In this document: one piece after another, positions 34,510-42,581 of the stretch
Numbering within the stretch: the first letter of the stretch is position 1
How the letters are laid out: every line of letters begins with the position of its first letter
Origin: Bog-473 sp963754445
Lineage (GTDB): Bacteria; Actinomycetota; Acidimicrobiia; Acidimicrobiales; RAAP-2
Assembly (NCBI GenBank): GCA_963754445.1
Contig: CAVWFT010000002.1
Coordinates: forward strand, 434,001 to 498,000
Length of the DNA stretch: 64,000 nucleotides
Reading direction: 5' to 3'
Position numbers and translations under genes: made by a program
The notes under the pieces: model-generated
Databases searched by the model: none
Told to the model about the DNA's origin: nothing
The model's input: the letters and a program-made list of their open reading frames with translations, nothing else

Positions 34510-35889
34510 TCACGCGACCAGCGCAGCGGCCAGCCGCTCGAAGTTAGCCAGGAATCGGTCGATATCGGCGTCGCCATGCTGGGTCGAGATCAGCCACTGT
34601 TCGGCCTTGCCCCAGGGGGGAAGAAAGACGCCCCCGTTGTGCTGGATCAACCAGTGGGCGTGATTGAATCGATCGTCGAGGGACACGAACCCCCGGTAGT
34701 CGGTCACCGGCCGATTGCTGAAGACGACACAACCCTTCGCCCCCACGGCCACGACATGGGCCTCGAGCCCGTGGGCGGCGATCGTCCCCGTGACCCCGGC
34801 AACGGCCCGGTCCCTCAAGCGATCGATCCGCCGGTAGGCGTCGGCGGTCGCCACCTCGGTGAGCATGGCCCGGGTCGCCGCCATCGCCAGAGGATTGCCG
34901 TTGAAGGTGCCCACCATCTCGTAGCCCCCTTCAGCGACGTGGTCCATCACCTCGGCCGAACCGCCGACGGCCGCGGAGGCGATGCCGCCGCCGATGGCCT
35001 TGGCCAGACAGATGAGATCGGGCGTCACCCCGGTCACGCCCACCGCACCTCCCGGTCCGGCCGTGAGGCCCGTCTTGACCTCGTCGAATGTGAGGAGCGC
35101 TCCATGGGCGTGCAGCAACGATTTCAACGCGGCCAGATACCCCTCGGCGGGGAGAATGATCCCGGCGTTCATCATGATCGGCTCGATGATCATGCCGGCC
35201 ACCTGGCCGGGGTGGCTGACGAGCGCGCGCTCCACGGCATCGAGGTCGTTGAATCCGACCACCAATGTCAGGGCGAGCAGAGCGTCGGGTATTCCCGTGC
35301 TCCCCGCCACCCCGTGGGGAGCCGAACTCGGACCCATCTCGTCGGGCTCCGGCGCGACCGAAACCTGGACCGAATCGTGATGTCCGTGGTAGCACCCCTC
35401 CACCTTGATGATCAGGTCGCGACCCGTGATGGAGCGCATGAGGTGCACGGCGTCCATGGTGGCCTCGGTGCCCGAGTTGCAGAAACGCCAGAGAGGGAGA
35501 CCGAACCGGCGTCCCAATTCGTCGGCCACGTCGATGGCCGTCTCGGTCGGCTGGGCGAAATGGGTACCTCGGGCGACCTGGGTCCGGACGGCTTCGACAA
35601 TGGAGGGATGGCCGTGGCCGGCCAAGCCCGCCCCATACCCTCCGTGCAGGTCGACGTATTCGTTGCCGTCCACGTCGATGATCTTCGAGCCGGCACCGTG
35701 ACTGATCCAGACCGCCTGGGGCGTGGTGATCTGCCAACTCGACGTCACGCCACCCGCCAGGACTCGCATGGCGCGTTCCCGGAGGACCCTCGAGTGGGGC
35801 TGGCGGTCGATGAAGACCTGCTCCTCCTCGCTGATGATGTCGTCCAATCGCGACGAGACCGGTCCGAACAGGGTTGTTTCGATGGCCAT
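34510..35889 (-). CDS. Class III aminotransferase (glutamate-1-semialdehyde aminomutase-like)
   Basis: 459 residues, ATG 35889. PLP-enzyme blocks: LHGGYGAGLAGHGHP, RFCNSGTEATMDAVHLMR (phosphate-binding loop), GCYHGHHDS, TFDEVKTG and LAKAIGGGIASAAVGG carrying the PLP lysine. The pattern is closest to the GSA-aminomutase branch of class III aminotransferases, but no other tetrapyrrole gene is present, and the divergent aldehyde dehydrogenase argues for transamination of a diamine, amino acid or amino-aldehyde. Regulated from the R5 region shared with the dehydrogenase (inference). Confidence 0.85.
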   Translation of the reverse strand: MAIETTLFGPVSSRLDDIISEEEQVFIDRQPHSRVLRERAMRVLAGGVTSSWQITTPQAVWISHGAGSKIIDVDGNEYVDLHGGYGAGLAGHGHPSIVEAVRTQVARGTHFAQPTETAIDVADELGRRFGLPLWRFCNSGTEATMDAVHLMRSITGRDLIIKVEGCYHGHHDSVQVSVAPEPDEMGPSSAPHGVAGSTGIPDALLALTLVVGFNDLDAVERALVSHPGQVAGMIIEPIMMNAGIILPAEGYLAALKSLLHAHGALLTFDEVKTGLTAGPGGAVGVTGVTPDLICLAKAIGGGIASAAVGGSAEVMDHVAEGGYEMVGTFNGNPLAMAATRAMLTEVATADAYRRIDRLRDRAVAGVTGTIAAHGLEAHVVAVGAKGCVVFSNRPVTDYRGFVSLDDRFNHAHWLIQHNGGVFLPPWGKAEQWLISTQHGDADIDRFLANFERLAAALVA

Positions 35890-35920
35890 AGCGCTCCCCC
35901 GGGGGATCCGGATGGTTGTG

Positions 35921-35940
35921 TTGACTGACTGTTCAGTCTA
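35921..35940. promoter_or_regulatory. TetR-type operator (site R5)
   Basis: TTGACTGACTGTTCAGTCTA, almost identical to R3, in the 132-base gap between the aminotransferase (minus, start 35889) and the aldehyde dehydrogenase (plus, start 36022). Confidence 0.8.
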
Positions 35941-36021
35941 TGGAACGCTACCCGCCATGGCAAGGGCGAGACGGCGCAGGGAGCCTGTGTCGCCGGTCCG
36001 ACGGGCTGCGCGGAGCGACCG

Positions 36022-37458
36022 GTGACCGATGCCGCAACGGTCGTCTTCGACAACGTGATCGGCGGTGCGTCCGTGGGTCCCGTGGCCGGCCGGCGTCGAC
36101 CCGTCCAGAACCCGGTGACGGGGGAGACCTACGCGCAAGCCGCCGAGTCGGACGCCGAGGACATCGACGCGGCTTGCGTGGCGGCGACCAAAGCCCTTCT
36201 CGAGTGGGGAGGGACAACACCGGCCGAGCGCAGTGCGGCCATGCTTCGAGCAGCCGCCCTGATGGAGGACAACGCGGACGAGCTGACCCGGATCGAGGTA
36301 GCCGATACCGGCAAACCGTACGCGACCACACGGGACGACGAGCTCCCGCCGCTCATCGACCAGGTCCGGTTCTTCGCCGGAGCCTGTCGCGTCATGACCG
36401 GATTGGCGACCGGGGACTACATGGAGCGGACGACCTCAGGCATCCGACGCGAGCCTGTCGGCGTGTGCGGGCAGATCACGCCCTGGAACTACCCCTTGAT
36501 GATGGCCGTCTGGAAGTGGGCTCCTGCCATCGCCGCCGGCAACACCGTCGTCTTGAAACCATCCGAGTTGACACCGGCCTCGACGGTGCGCATGGCAGAG
36601 CTGCTGGCCGACGTCTTCCCGCCCGGTGTGCTCAACGTCGTGTGCGGTGGCACTGCGACCGGCGAAGCGCTGGTGCGGCACCCGGCCGTGGCCATGGTCT
36701 CGTTGACGGGGAGCCCGAGGGCTGGCCGAGAAGTTGCCCGGGCCGCGGCCGAGCGACTCATCAGGGTCCACCTGGAACTCGGTGGCAACGCGCCGGTCCT
36801 GATCTTCGACGATGCCGATGTGACGGCCACGGCAGAAGCGGTGGCCGGCGCGGCGTTCTTCAACGCCGGTCAGGACTGCACCGCCGCCACCCGCGTCCTC
36901 GTCGAACGTCCTGCCTACGAGGCAGTGGTCACTGCACTCTGCGCCGAGGCGACCCGAGCCCGTACCGGTGATCCCTTCGACCCCGGCGTGACCTTCGGGC
37001 CGCTCATCAGCCAGGACCACCTCGACAAGGTGGAGGGTCTCCTCGACCGGCTGCCAGACCACGCCCGGGTTGTCACCGGTGGCCGGCGCATCGATCGTCC
37101 GGGTTTCTTCCATGAGGCCACCGTGGTGGCCGGCGTGGCCCAGGATGACGAGATCGTCCAGGAGGAGATCTTCGGACCTGTCATCACCGTGCAGGCGTTC
37201 GCATCCGAGACGGAAGCCCTCGAGAAGGCCAACGACGTCGCCCAGGGACTGTGCGCCAGCGTCTGGACGAGTGACCATGGGCGGGCCGAACGGATGTGCC
37301 GGGGTCTCGACTTCGGGGCCGTGTCGGTCAACACCCACGCGCCGATGACCTCCGAAATGCCCCACGGGGGGTTCGGCAGTTCGGGCTACGGAAAGGACCT
37401 GTCCCTCTACGGCCTCGAGGACTACACGCGCATCAAGCACGTGGCCTCAGCCTGGTAG
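36022..37458 (+). CDS. NAD-dependent aldehyde dehydrogenase, aminobutyraldehyde/betaine-aldehyde type
   Basis: 478 residues, GTG 36022. Full ALDH fold: GQITPWNYPLMMAVWK (NAD site), the catalytic base Glu252 in LELGGNAPV and nucleophile Cys286 in FFNAGQDCTAATRV, and a C-terminal PHGGFGSSGYGKD. The NAGQDCTAA wording around the cysteine is characteristic of gamma-aminobutyraldehyde dehydrogenase (PatD) and relatives such as betaine-aldehyde dehydrogenases. It would oxidise an amino-aldehyde formed by the aminotransferase or the amine oxidase. The formate dehydrogenase follows after 36 bases, so the two form an operon under R5. Confidence 0.88.
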   Translation: MTDAATVVFDNVIGGASVGPVAGRRRPVQNPVTGETYAQAAESDAEDIDAACVAATKALLEWGGTTPAERSAAMLRAAALMEDNADELTRIEVADTGKPYATTRDDELPPLIDQVRFFAGACRVMTGLATGDYMERTTSGIRREPVGVCGQITPWNYPLMMAVWKWAPAIAAGNTVVLKPSELTPASTVRMAELLADVFPPGVLNVVCGGTATGEALVRHPAVAMVSLTGSPRAGREVARAAAERLIRVHLELGGNAPVLIFDDADVTATAEAVAGAAFFNAGQDCTAATRVLVERPAYEAVVTALCAEATRARTGDPFDPGVTFGPLISQDHLDKVEGLLDRLPDHARVVTGGRRIDRPGFFHEATVVAGVAQDDEIVQEEIFGPVITVQAFASETEALEKANDVAQGLCASVWTSDHGRAERMCRGLDFGAVSVNTHAPMTSEMPHGGFGSSGYGKDLSLYGLEDYTRIKHVASAW

Positions 37459-37494
37459 GGCTGGATTGCCGCGCAGAGAGAGGAGAACCCAGGA

Positions 37495-38667
37495 ATGGCC
37501 AAGATCGTTTGTGTGCTCTACGACGACCCGGTGAACGGCTACCCGACCAGCTACCCCAGGGACACCATCCCACGTATCGACCACTACCCCGGGGGCCAGA
37601 CGGTGCCCAGCCCACAGGCGATCGACTTCATTCCTGGCGCGCTGGTGGGTTCGCTATCGGGAGAACTCGGTCTCCGTGCCTTTCTCGAAGCAGCCGGACA
37701 CACCCTGGTGGTGACGGCCGACAAGGAGGGACCCGACTCGGAGTTCGATAGAGAGCTGGCCGATGCCGATGTGGTGATCTCACAACCGTTCTGGCCCGCC
37801 TACCTCACCGCCGAAAGGATCGCCCGGGCACCCCGCCTCAAGCTGGCACTCACCGCAGGAATCGGCTCCGATCATGTGGACCTGGATGCGGCCATCGCCC
37901 ACGGAGTGACCGTGGCCGAGGTCACGTACTCGAACAGCATCAGCGTGGCGGAGCACGTCGTCATGATGATCCTCGGACTCGTGCGCAATTACATCCCGTC
38001 CCACGAGTGGGTGGTCAAGGGAGGCTGGAACATCGCCGACTGCGTCGAACGCTCCTACGACCTCGAAGGTATGGCAGTGGGAACGGTCGCGGCGGGACGC
38101 ATCGGCCTGGCCGTTCTCAGACGGCTGGCTCCCTTCGACGTCCAACTCCACTACACGGACAAGCATCGACTGGACGAAGACGTCGAACGAGAACTGGGTC
38201 TCACCTTTCATGCCGATGCCGCCGCCATGGTGCCGCACTGCGACGTGATCACCATCAACGCCCCCTTGCACCCCGAGACCGAACATCTTTTCGACGACGT
38301 CATGTTCTCGTTGATGAAGCGCGGGACTTACGTCGTCAACACCGCTCGGGGGAAGATCTGTGACCGAGATGCCGTGGTGCGGGCTCTCGAGAACGGCCAG
38401 TTGGCGGGCTATGCCGGCGATGTCTGGTACCCACAACCTGCGCCGGCAGACCATCCGTGGCGATCCATGCCCCACGAGGGCATGACACCACACATCTCGG
38501 GCACGTCCCTCTCTGCTCAGGCACGGTATGCGGCAGGAACCCGGGAGATTCTCGAGTGCTTTCTCTCGGGGCGACCGATACGGGAGGAATATCTCATCGT
38601 CGACGGAGGTCAGCTGGCGGGCGCCGGTGCCCATGCCTACACGGCAGGTACGACCAACCCGGCGTGA
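37495..38667 (+). CDS. fdh: NAD-dependent formate dehydrogenase
   Basis: 390 residues, ATG 37495 with GAGAGGAG upstream. The sequence follows the methylotroph NAD-FDH (2-hydroxyacid dehydrogenase fold) almost block for block: VLYDDPVNGYP, DHYPGGQT, SQPFWPAYLT, NSISVAEHVVMMIL, GTVAAGRIGLAVLRRLAPFD. The residues known to act in that enzyme are present: Asn147, Arg285, Gln314 and His333, with Asp222 (HYTDKHR) for NAD over NADP. It oxidises formate to CO2 with NADH formation. Its presence as the last gene of this cluster implies that the pathway yields formaldehyde or formyl units. Confidence 0.95.
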   Translation: MAKIVCVLYDDPVNGYPTSYPRDTIPRIDHYPGGQTVPSPQAIDFIPGALVGSLSGELGLRAFLEAAGHTLVVTADKEGPDSEFDRELADADVVISQPFWPAYLTAERIARAPRLKLALTAGIGSDHVDLDAAIAHGVTVAEVTYSNSISVAEHVVMMILGLVRNYIPSHEWVVKGGWNIADCVERSYDLEGMAVGTVAAGRIGLAVLRRLAPFDVQLHYTDKHRLDEDVERELGLTFHADAAAMVPHCDVITINAPLHPETEHLFDDVMFSLMKRGTYVVNTARGKICDRDAVVRALENGQLAGYAGDVWYPQPAPADHPWRSMPHEGMTPHISGTSLSAQARYAAGTREILECFLSGRPIREEYLIVDGGQLAGAGAHAYTAGTTNPA

Positions 38668-38692
38668 CGGCGTTATTCGGGTCGGTTCGTGG

Positions 38693-38950
38693 TCAGTCCG
38701 GTTCGGGAACGAGCGAGGCGACCCAGGACACCGTCTTCCGGGCGGCTTCGACGGCGGCGCGCTCTGACGGGAATTCCAGACCGGCGAAGTAACGGACCGG
38801 CGTCCAGGCGCCCATGTCCTCGGGATCGCGGCGGAACTCCTCGAACCCGAACGTTCCATCGGGTCGGCGAAAGATGTCGACACACCGGCTGGCGTCGGCG
38901 GTCTGGTGGCTCGCCAGGACCTGCCAACTCTTGTCGATCCTCAGCGACAC
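38693..38950 (-). CDS. Small hypothetical protein (85 aa)
   Basis: 85 residues from GTG 38950, with aromatic-rich FRRPDGTFGFEEFRRDPED and WTPVRYFAGLEFPSERAAVEAAR. No signal peptide or membrane segment. Composition is that of a real globular protein (balanced charges, no frame-shadow Arg/Pro bias). Last gene after the CoA-transferase on the same strand, 41 bases apart. Family not recognised. Confidence 0.6.
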   Translation of the reverse strand: MSLRIDKSWQVLASHQTADASRCVDIFRRPDGTFGFEEFRRDPEDMGAWTPVRYFAGLEFPSERAAVEAARKTVSWVASLVPEPD

Positions 38951-38991
38951 GCCCGCATTCTCTCAGGTCGTCGGGCGCTCCCAGGCGTCGG

Positions 38992-40209
38992 TCAATCCAC
39001 CGCGGCCGCCACGGCCACTCCGTCGGCGAGGAGCGCCTCGACGGCGTCGGTGTCGAGTTTGAGTTCGGCCAGGATCTCGCGGGTGTGCTCGCCCACGTGG
39101 GGGGCCCGGAACCGAGGCTGGGGAGGTTCACCGTTGAAGTCGACCGGCGTGGCCAACATCGGCATGCTGCTCTGGTCGTCCGGCACCTCCACCACCGACT
39201 TGGCAGCCAGGAACTGTTCGTCGGCCACCACGTCGTCGATCGAATTGACCCGGCTCCAGAACAGCTCCGGCTCGGCGGCGAATTCCTCCGCCCACTCGTC
39301 CATGGTCCGGGTCAGGAAGATCTCGTCGAGTAGCCCGATCAGCTCGCGCGCATTGATGGCCCGGCCGGTTCCGGTGGCGAAGCGCTCGTCGGTCAGCCAT
39401 TCGGGATGCCCCACGGCGCGGGCCAGCGCGGGCCAATGGCGATCGCCCTCGAGGCCGACGATCCAAAAGGCGCGCCCGTCACCCGCCGTGTAGTTGTTGA
39501 GCACAGGGCTGTACATGGTCTCGCGCACTCCGATGCCGAGCGTCTGACCCCACATGAGGGTGACGTTGAGATCGAAGCCGATCGTGTAACAGCCCTGGCG
39601 CAGCAGCGAGGTGGAGACGACCTGGCCCTCGCCGGTACGTGCCCGCTCGACCAGAGCAGCGCTGATCATGGCGGCGCCGGTCATGGCGGCCGAGTGGTCG
39701 CCCATGCCGCCGCGTTGGAACGGGAGCGGTCCACCGGGCGTCCGCAGCGAGTCGGCGATACCGGCCCGAGCCCAGAACGCGGCGATGTCGTAGGCGCCCT
39801 TCTCCGAATCAGGTCCCTCGAGGCCGTAACCGGTGATGATGGCGTAGACGAGCCCGGGATGGCGGGCGCGCACCTGGTCCGGACCGAGTCCGATGCGCTC
39901 CAGGGCGGCGGGGCGCAGGTTGGTCAAGAACACGTCCGCCTCGGCCACCAACTGGTGAGCCAGGGATACGCCACGCTCGGTCGAAAGGTCGAGGGCGATG
40001 GCTCGTTTGCCCCGGTTGTCCAACTCGAAGACCGGGTTGGAAGGAAGATCGCCGCCGAGGACCTTGAGAAAGGTCCGGCAGGGGTCGCCCTCGGGCGGCT
40101 CGATCTTCACCACGTCGGCGCCCCAGTCGGCCAGGATGCCGCCCGCACCGGGTCCGGCCACCCAGACCCCGAGCTCGACCAGGCGAACGCCCTCCAGCGG
40201 CCCGCTCAT
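38992..40209 (-). CDS. CaiB/BaiF family (class III) CoA-transferase
   Basis: 405 residues, ATG 40209 overlapping the P450 stop by four bases (ATGA). Begins GPLEGVRLVELGVWVAGPGAG and ADWGADVVKIEPPEGD, the standard CaiB/BaiF N-terminus; the catalytic aspartate is expected in KGAYDIAAFWARAG. Transfers CoA between carboxylates without ATP, as in carnitine, bile-acid, oxalate and terpenoid metabolism. Operon partners (P450, two acyl-CoA dehydrogenases) suggest activation of a hydroxylated cyclic acid (inference). Confidence 0.9.
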   Translation of the reverse strand: MSGPLEGVRLVELGVWVAGPGAGGILADWGADVVKIEPPEGDPCRTFLKVLGGDLPSNPVFELDNRGKRAIALDLSTERGVSLAHQLVAEADVFLTNLRPAALERIGLGPDQVRARHPGLVYAIITGYGLEGPDSEKGAYDIAAFWARAGIADSLRTPGGPLPFQRGGMGDHSAAMTGAAMISAALVERARTGEGQVVSTSLLRQGCYTIGFDLNVTLMWGQTLGIGVRETMYSPVLNNYTAGDGRAFWIVGLEGDRHWPALARAVGHPEWLTDERFATGTGRAINARELIGLLDEIFLTRTMDEWAEEFAAEPELFWSRVNSIDDVVADEQFLAAKSVVEVPDDQSSMPMLATPVDFNGEPPQPRFRAPHVGEHTREILAELKLDTDAVEALLADGVAVAAAVD

Positions 40210-41411
40210 CGGCCGGCCGGGATGGGGGTGAAGCGCACGGGCATGGACTCGAGACCACTCACGAAGTTGGAGGGACGGTATTCCAGTGCGGCCACATCGG
40301 CCAGTGCGAGGTCCGGCAGCCGGGTCAGGAGCTCGCGGAACATGACCCGAAGCTCCAGGCGGGCCAGGGCGGCACCGAGGCAGAAGTGGGTACCGAACCC
40401 GAAGGCCAGGTGCGGGTTCGGGTCGCGATGGATGTCCAACTGGTCCGGTACGGCGAAGACATCTTCGTCGCGGTTGGCCGACGGGTAGAAGAGCATCAGC
40501 TGGTCGCCCTGCCGGAGATGCTGACCGCGTAGCTCCAGGTCACGGGTCACCGTTCGGGCCATGTTTTTGATCGGGGACACCCAGCGCAACAGCTCCTCCA
40601 CCGCGATCGGGATCAGGTCCGGGTCAGCCACCAGCTCGGCCCACGCATCTGGTCGTCCCAACAGGGTGAGCATGCCGCCACTGATGACGTGCCTGGTTGT
40701 CTCGTCTCCTCCGATGAGGATGAGCAGGGCCTCGTTCACTATCGACTCGTCGTCGAGGCGGGCCCCGTCGATCTCGGCCTGGCACAATTTCGAGATCAGG
40801 TCGTCGCGCGGCTCGGAGCGGCGTTGGGCGATGACGTCGAGCTGGAACTCGCGAAAACCCACCATGGCGTCGAAGCCCGCTTGGGCCTGTTCGGGCGTCG
40901 GCTCGATCGTGGTGGCGCGCATGAGGTCGTCAGACCAGCGCAGCAGGTCCTCATGGGCGCTCACGTCGAATCCGAGCAGGTCGGCGATCACCATCAACGG
41001 GAGCGGCGCTGCCACGTCCCAGACAAAATCGCACGAACCGGCGTCGCTGATGCGATCGATGATCCCGCGGCAGTGCGCGGCGACCGCAGGCTCCATCTCG
41101 GCGATACGGCGGGGGGTGAAGCCGCGATTGACGAGGCTCCGGCGCGCCTTGTGCTCGGGGTCGTCCATCGAGATCATCATCGGCAGGTGCATCCCGTGCG
41201 GCCGTGGCGCCCGCAGACTGGAGAAGGTGGAGGGATCCTTCTCGATGGCAAGCACATCGTCGTACTTGGTGATGCCCCATACCTGGGCCGCGTCGTCGTA
41301 GTAGACCGGCGCGTGGCGGCGCATCCAACGCCACACTTCATGCGGGTCGTCGGCATACCAGCTCCCGTCGAGGAGGTTGAGCCCGGGCCTCGTGGGGTGC
41401 GTCGTGGTCAT
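40206..41411 (-). CDS. Cytochrome P450
   Basis: 401 residues, ATG 41411. I-helix LILIGGDETTRH (acid-alcohol pair), K-helix EELLRW (ExxR), and haem loop FGFGTHFCLGAALAR with the cysteine ligand. A soluble class I bacterial CYP needing ferredoxin and reductase, neither of which is in the window. The N-terminus TRPGLNLLDGSWYADDPHEVWRWMRRHAPV resembles actinobacterial CYPs acting on steroids, terpenoids or fatty acids. Coupled to the CoA-transferase. Confidence 0.95.
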   Translation of the reverse strand: MTTTHPTRPGLNLLDGSWYADDPHEVWRWMRRHAPVYYDDAAQVWGITKYDDVLAIEKDPSTFSSLRAPRPHGMHLPMMISMDDPEHKARRSLVNRGFTPRRIAEMEPAVAAHCRGIIDRISDAGSCDFVWDVAAPLPLMVIADLLGFDVSAHEDLLRWSDDLMRATTIEPTPEQAQAGFDAMVGFREFQLDVIAQRRSEPRDDLISKLCQAEIDGARLDDESIVNEALLILIGGDETTRHVISGGMLTLLGRPDAWAELVADPDLIPIAVEELLRWVSPIKNMARTVTRDLELRGQHLRQGDQLMLFYPSANRDEDVFAVPDQLDIHRDPNPHLAFGFGTHFCLGAALARLELRVMFRELLTRLPDLALADVAALEYRPSNFVSGLESMPVRFTPIPAGR

Positions 41412-41423
41412 GGCGTCTCCTCC

Positions 41424-42581
41424 TCAGGAGCGGGGTAACCCGCAGCGGCGTTGGGCAATGATGTTGCGCTGGATCTCGCTGGTACCGCCGTAGATTGTCA
41501 TGCCGAGCGAATAGCGCAGCGCGTGCTCGATGAGCCCGTCCTCGAGCGCGGTGGCGTCAAGGCGGCTGCGCAGTGCATCGGGCCCGACGATGGAGGTGAG
41601 CGCTTCGGCATGACGGACCACGCTCTCGGTGCTGTAGAGCTTGCTCATCGGCCCCTCGGCCACGGGCACCTCGCCCATCGATTCCATCCACGTGCTACGC
41701 ACCTCGAGGAGCTGCGAGACCTCAAGGTCGGTGGCGGCGCGGATGAGGCCGCGCCGAACCTCCTCGCGCTCGAGGGGCGCCGTCCCGTCGGGCCCCGGTT
41801 CGCTCGCCCAGGCCTCGCTGTGCTCCAGCAGTCGGTCGAGGTGGGAACTGAAGGGAGCCGAGTGTTCGTCCTGGAGGGCCAGCATGAGCGACGACCAGCC
41901 GGCACCGACCTCGCTGATCCGCCACCGGTCCTCGAGGAACATCTCGCCGTAGAACGTGATGTTGGTGCGCTCGCCCGAGACGGTGAACACGCCTTGGGCC
42001 TCGAAACCGTCCGTGCGCAGCGGTACGAGGAACGTGGTCAGACCACGGTGGCGCTCACTTTCAGGGTCGGTACGGGCGAGGAGGAAGACGTAGTCGGCGA
42101 TGTGCCCGTTCGTCGTGAACATCTTCTGGCCGTCGATGATCCACCCACCGTCCGTCGGCCTGGCCCGGGTCGTCACGGCGGCAACGTCGGAACCCGCCTC
42201 GGGCTCGCTCATCCCGAGTGCGATTGTCACTTCACCCGCAACAACTCCGGGCAGGATCGCCCGCTGCATCTCCGCGGAGCCGACCGCCTTGATGACGCGG
42301 GCCACCATCATTGACGTGGAGACGAGGTAAATGGGAGCGTCGGCCTTGGTCAGCTCGTCGGTGAGGACATGGACACCAAAGACGTCCATCGGTTCGAAGC
42401 CCTCGCGCTCCCAGTCGGCCCCGATCCAGTGCCTGGCGCCCAGTGCGAGACCGAAATCCTTGTCGTGCGAGACGCCGGTTCGGTACTGGTGATCCTCGAG
42501 CTCGGAGGAGAAGTGCTCATCGAGAAACGAACGCACATCGGCCCGGAGAGCCTCCTCTTTGTCGCCCCACGCAAAATCCAT
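41424..42581 (-). CDS. Acyl-CoA dehydrogenase (probable subunit of a heteromeric enzyme)
   Basis: 385 residues from ATG 42581, sharing one base with the TGA of the upstream dehydrogenase. ALGMSEPEAGSDVAAV and WIIDGQKMFTTNGHIADY bind flavin; the C-terminus reads MTIYGGTSEIQRNIIAQRR, so the usual catalytic Glu is Gly. Immediately preceded by a shorter, divergent dehydrogenase, the arrangement known from actinobacterial steroid catabolism where two FadE polypeptides form an alpha2beta2 enzyme with one active site per dimer. The frame upstream of 42581 is a shadow and is excluded. Confidence 0.88.
   Translation of the reverse strand: MDFAWGDKEEALRADVRSFLDEHFSSELEDHQYRTGVSHDKDFGLALGARHWIGADWEREGFEPMDVFGVHVLTDELTKADAPIYLVSTSMMVARVIKAVGSAEMQRAILPGVVAGEVTIALGMSEPEAGSDVAAVTTRARPTDGGWIIDGQKMFTTNGHIADYVFLLARTDPESERHRGLTTFLVPLRTDGFEAQGVFTVSGERTNITFYGEMFLEDRWRISEVGAGWSSLMLALQDEHSAPFSSHLDRLLEHSEAWASEPGPDGTAPLEREEVRRGLIRAATDLEVSQLLEVRSTWMESMGEVPVAEGPMSKLYSTESVVRHAEALTSIVGPDALRSRLDATALEDGLIEHALRYSLGMTIYGGTSEIQRNIIAQRRCGLPRS

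Noticed and set aside
34510..35889. Calling the aminotransferase a haem-pathway GSA aminomutase (HemL)
   Set aside because: No tetrapyrrole neighbours, and its operator-linked context with an aldehyde dehydrogenase and PotABCD points to catabolism.
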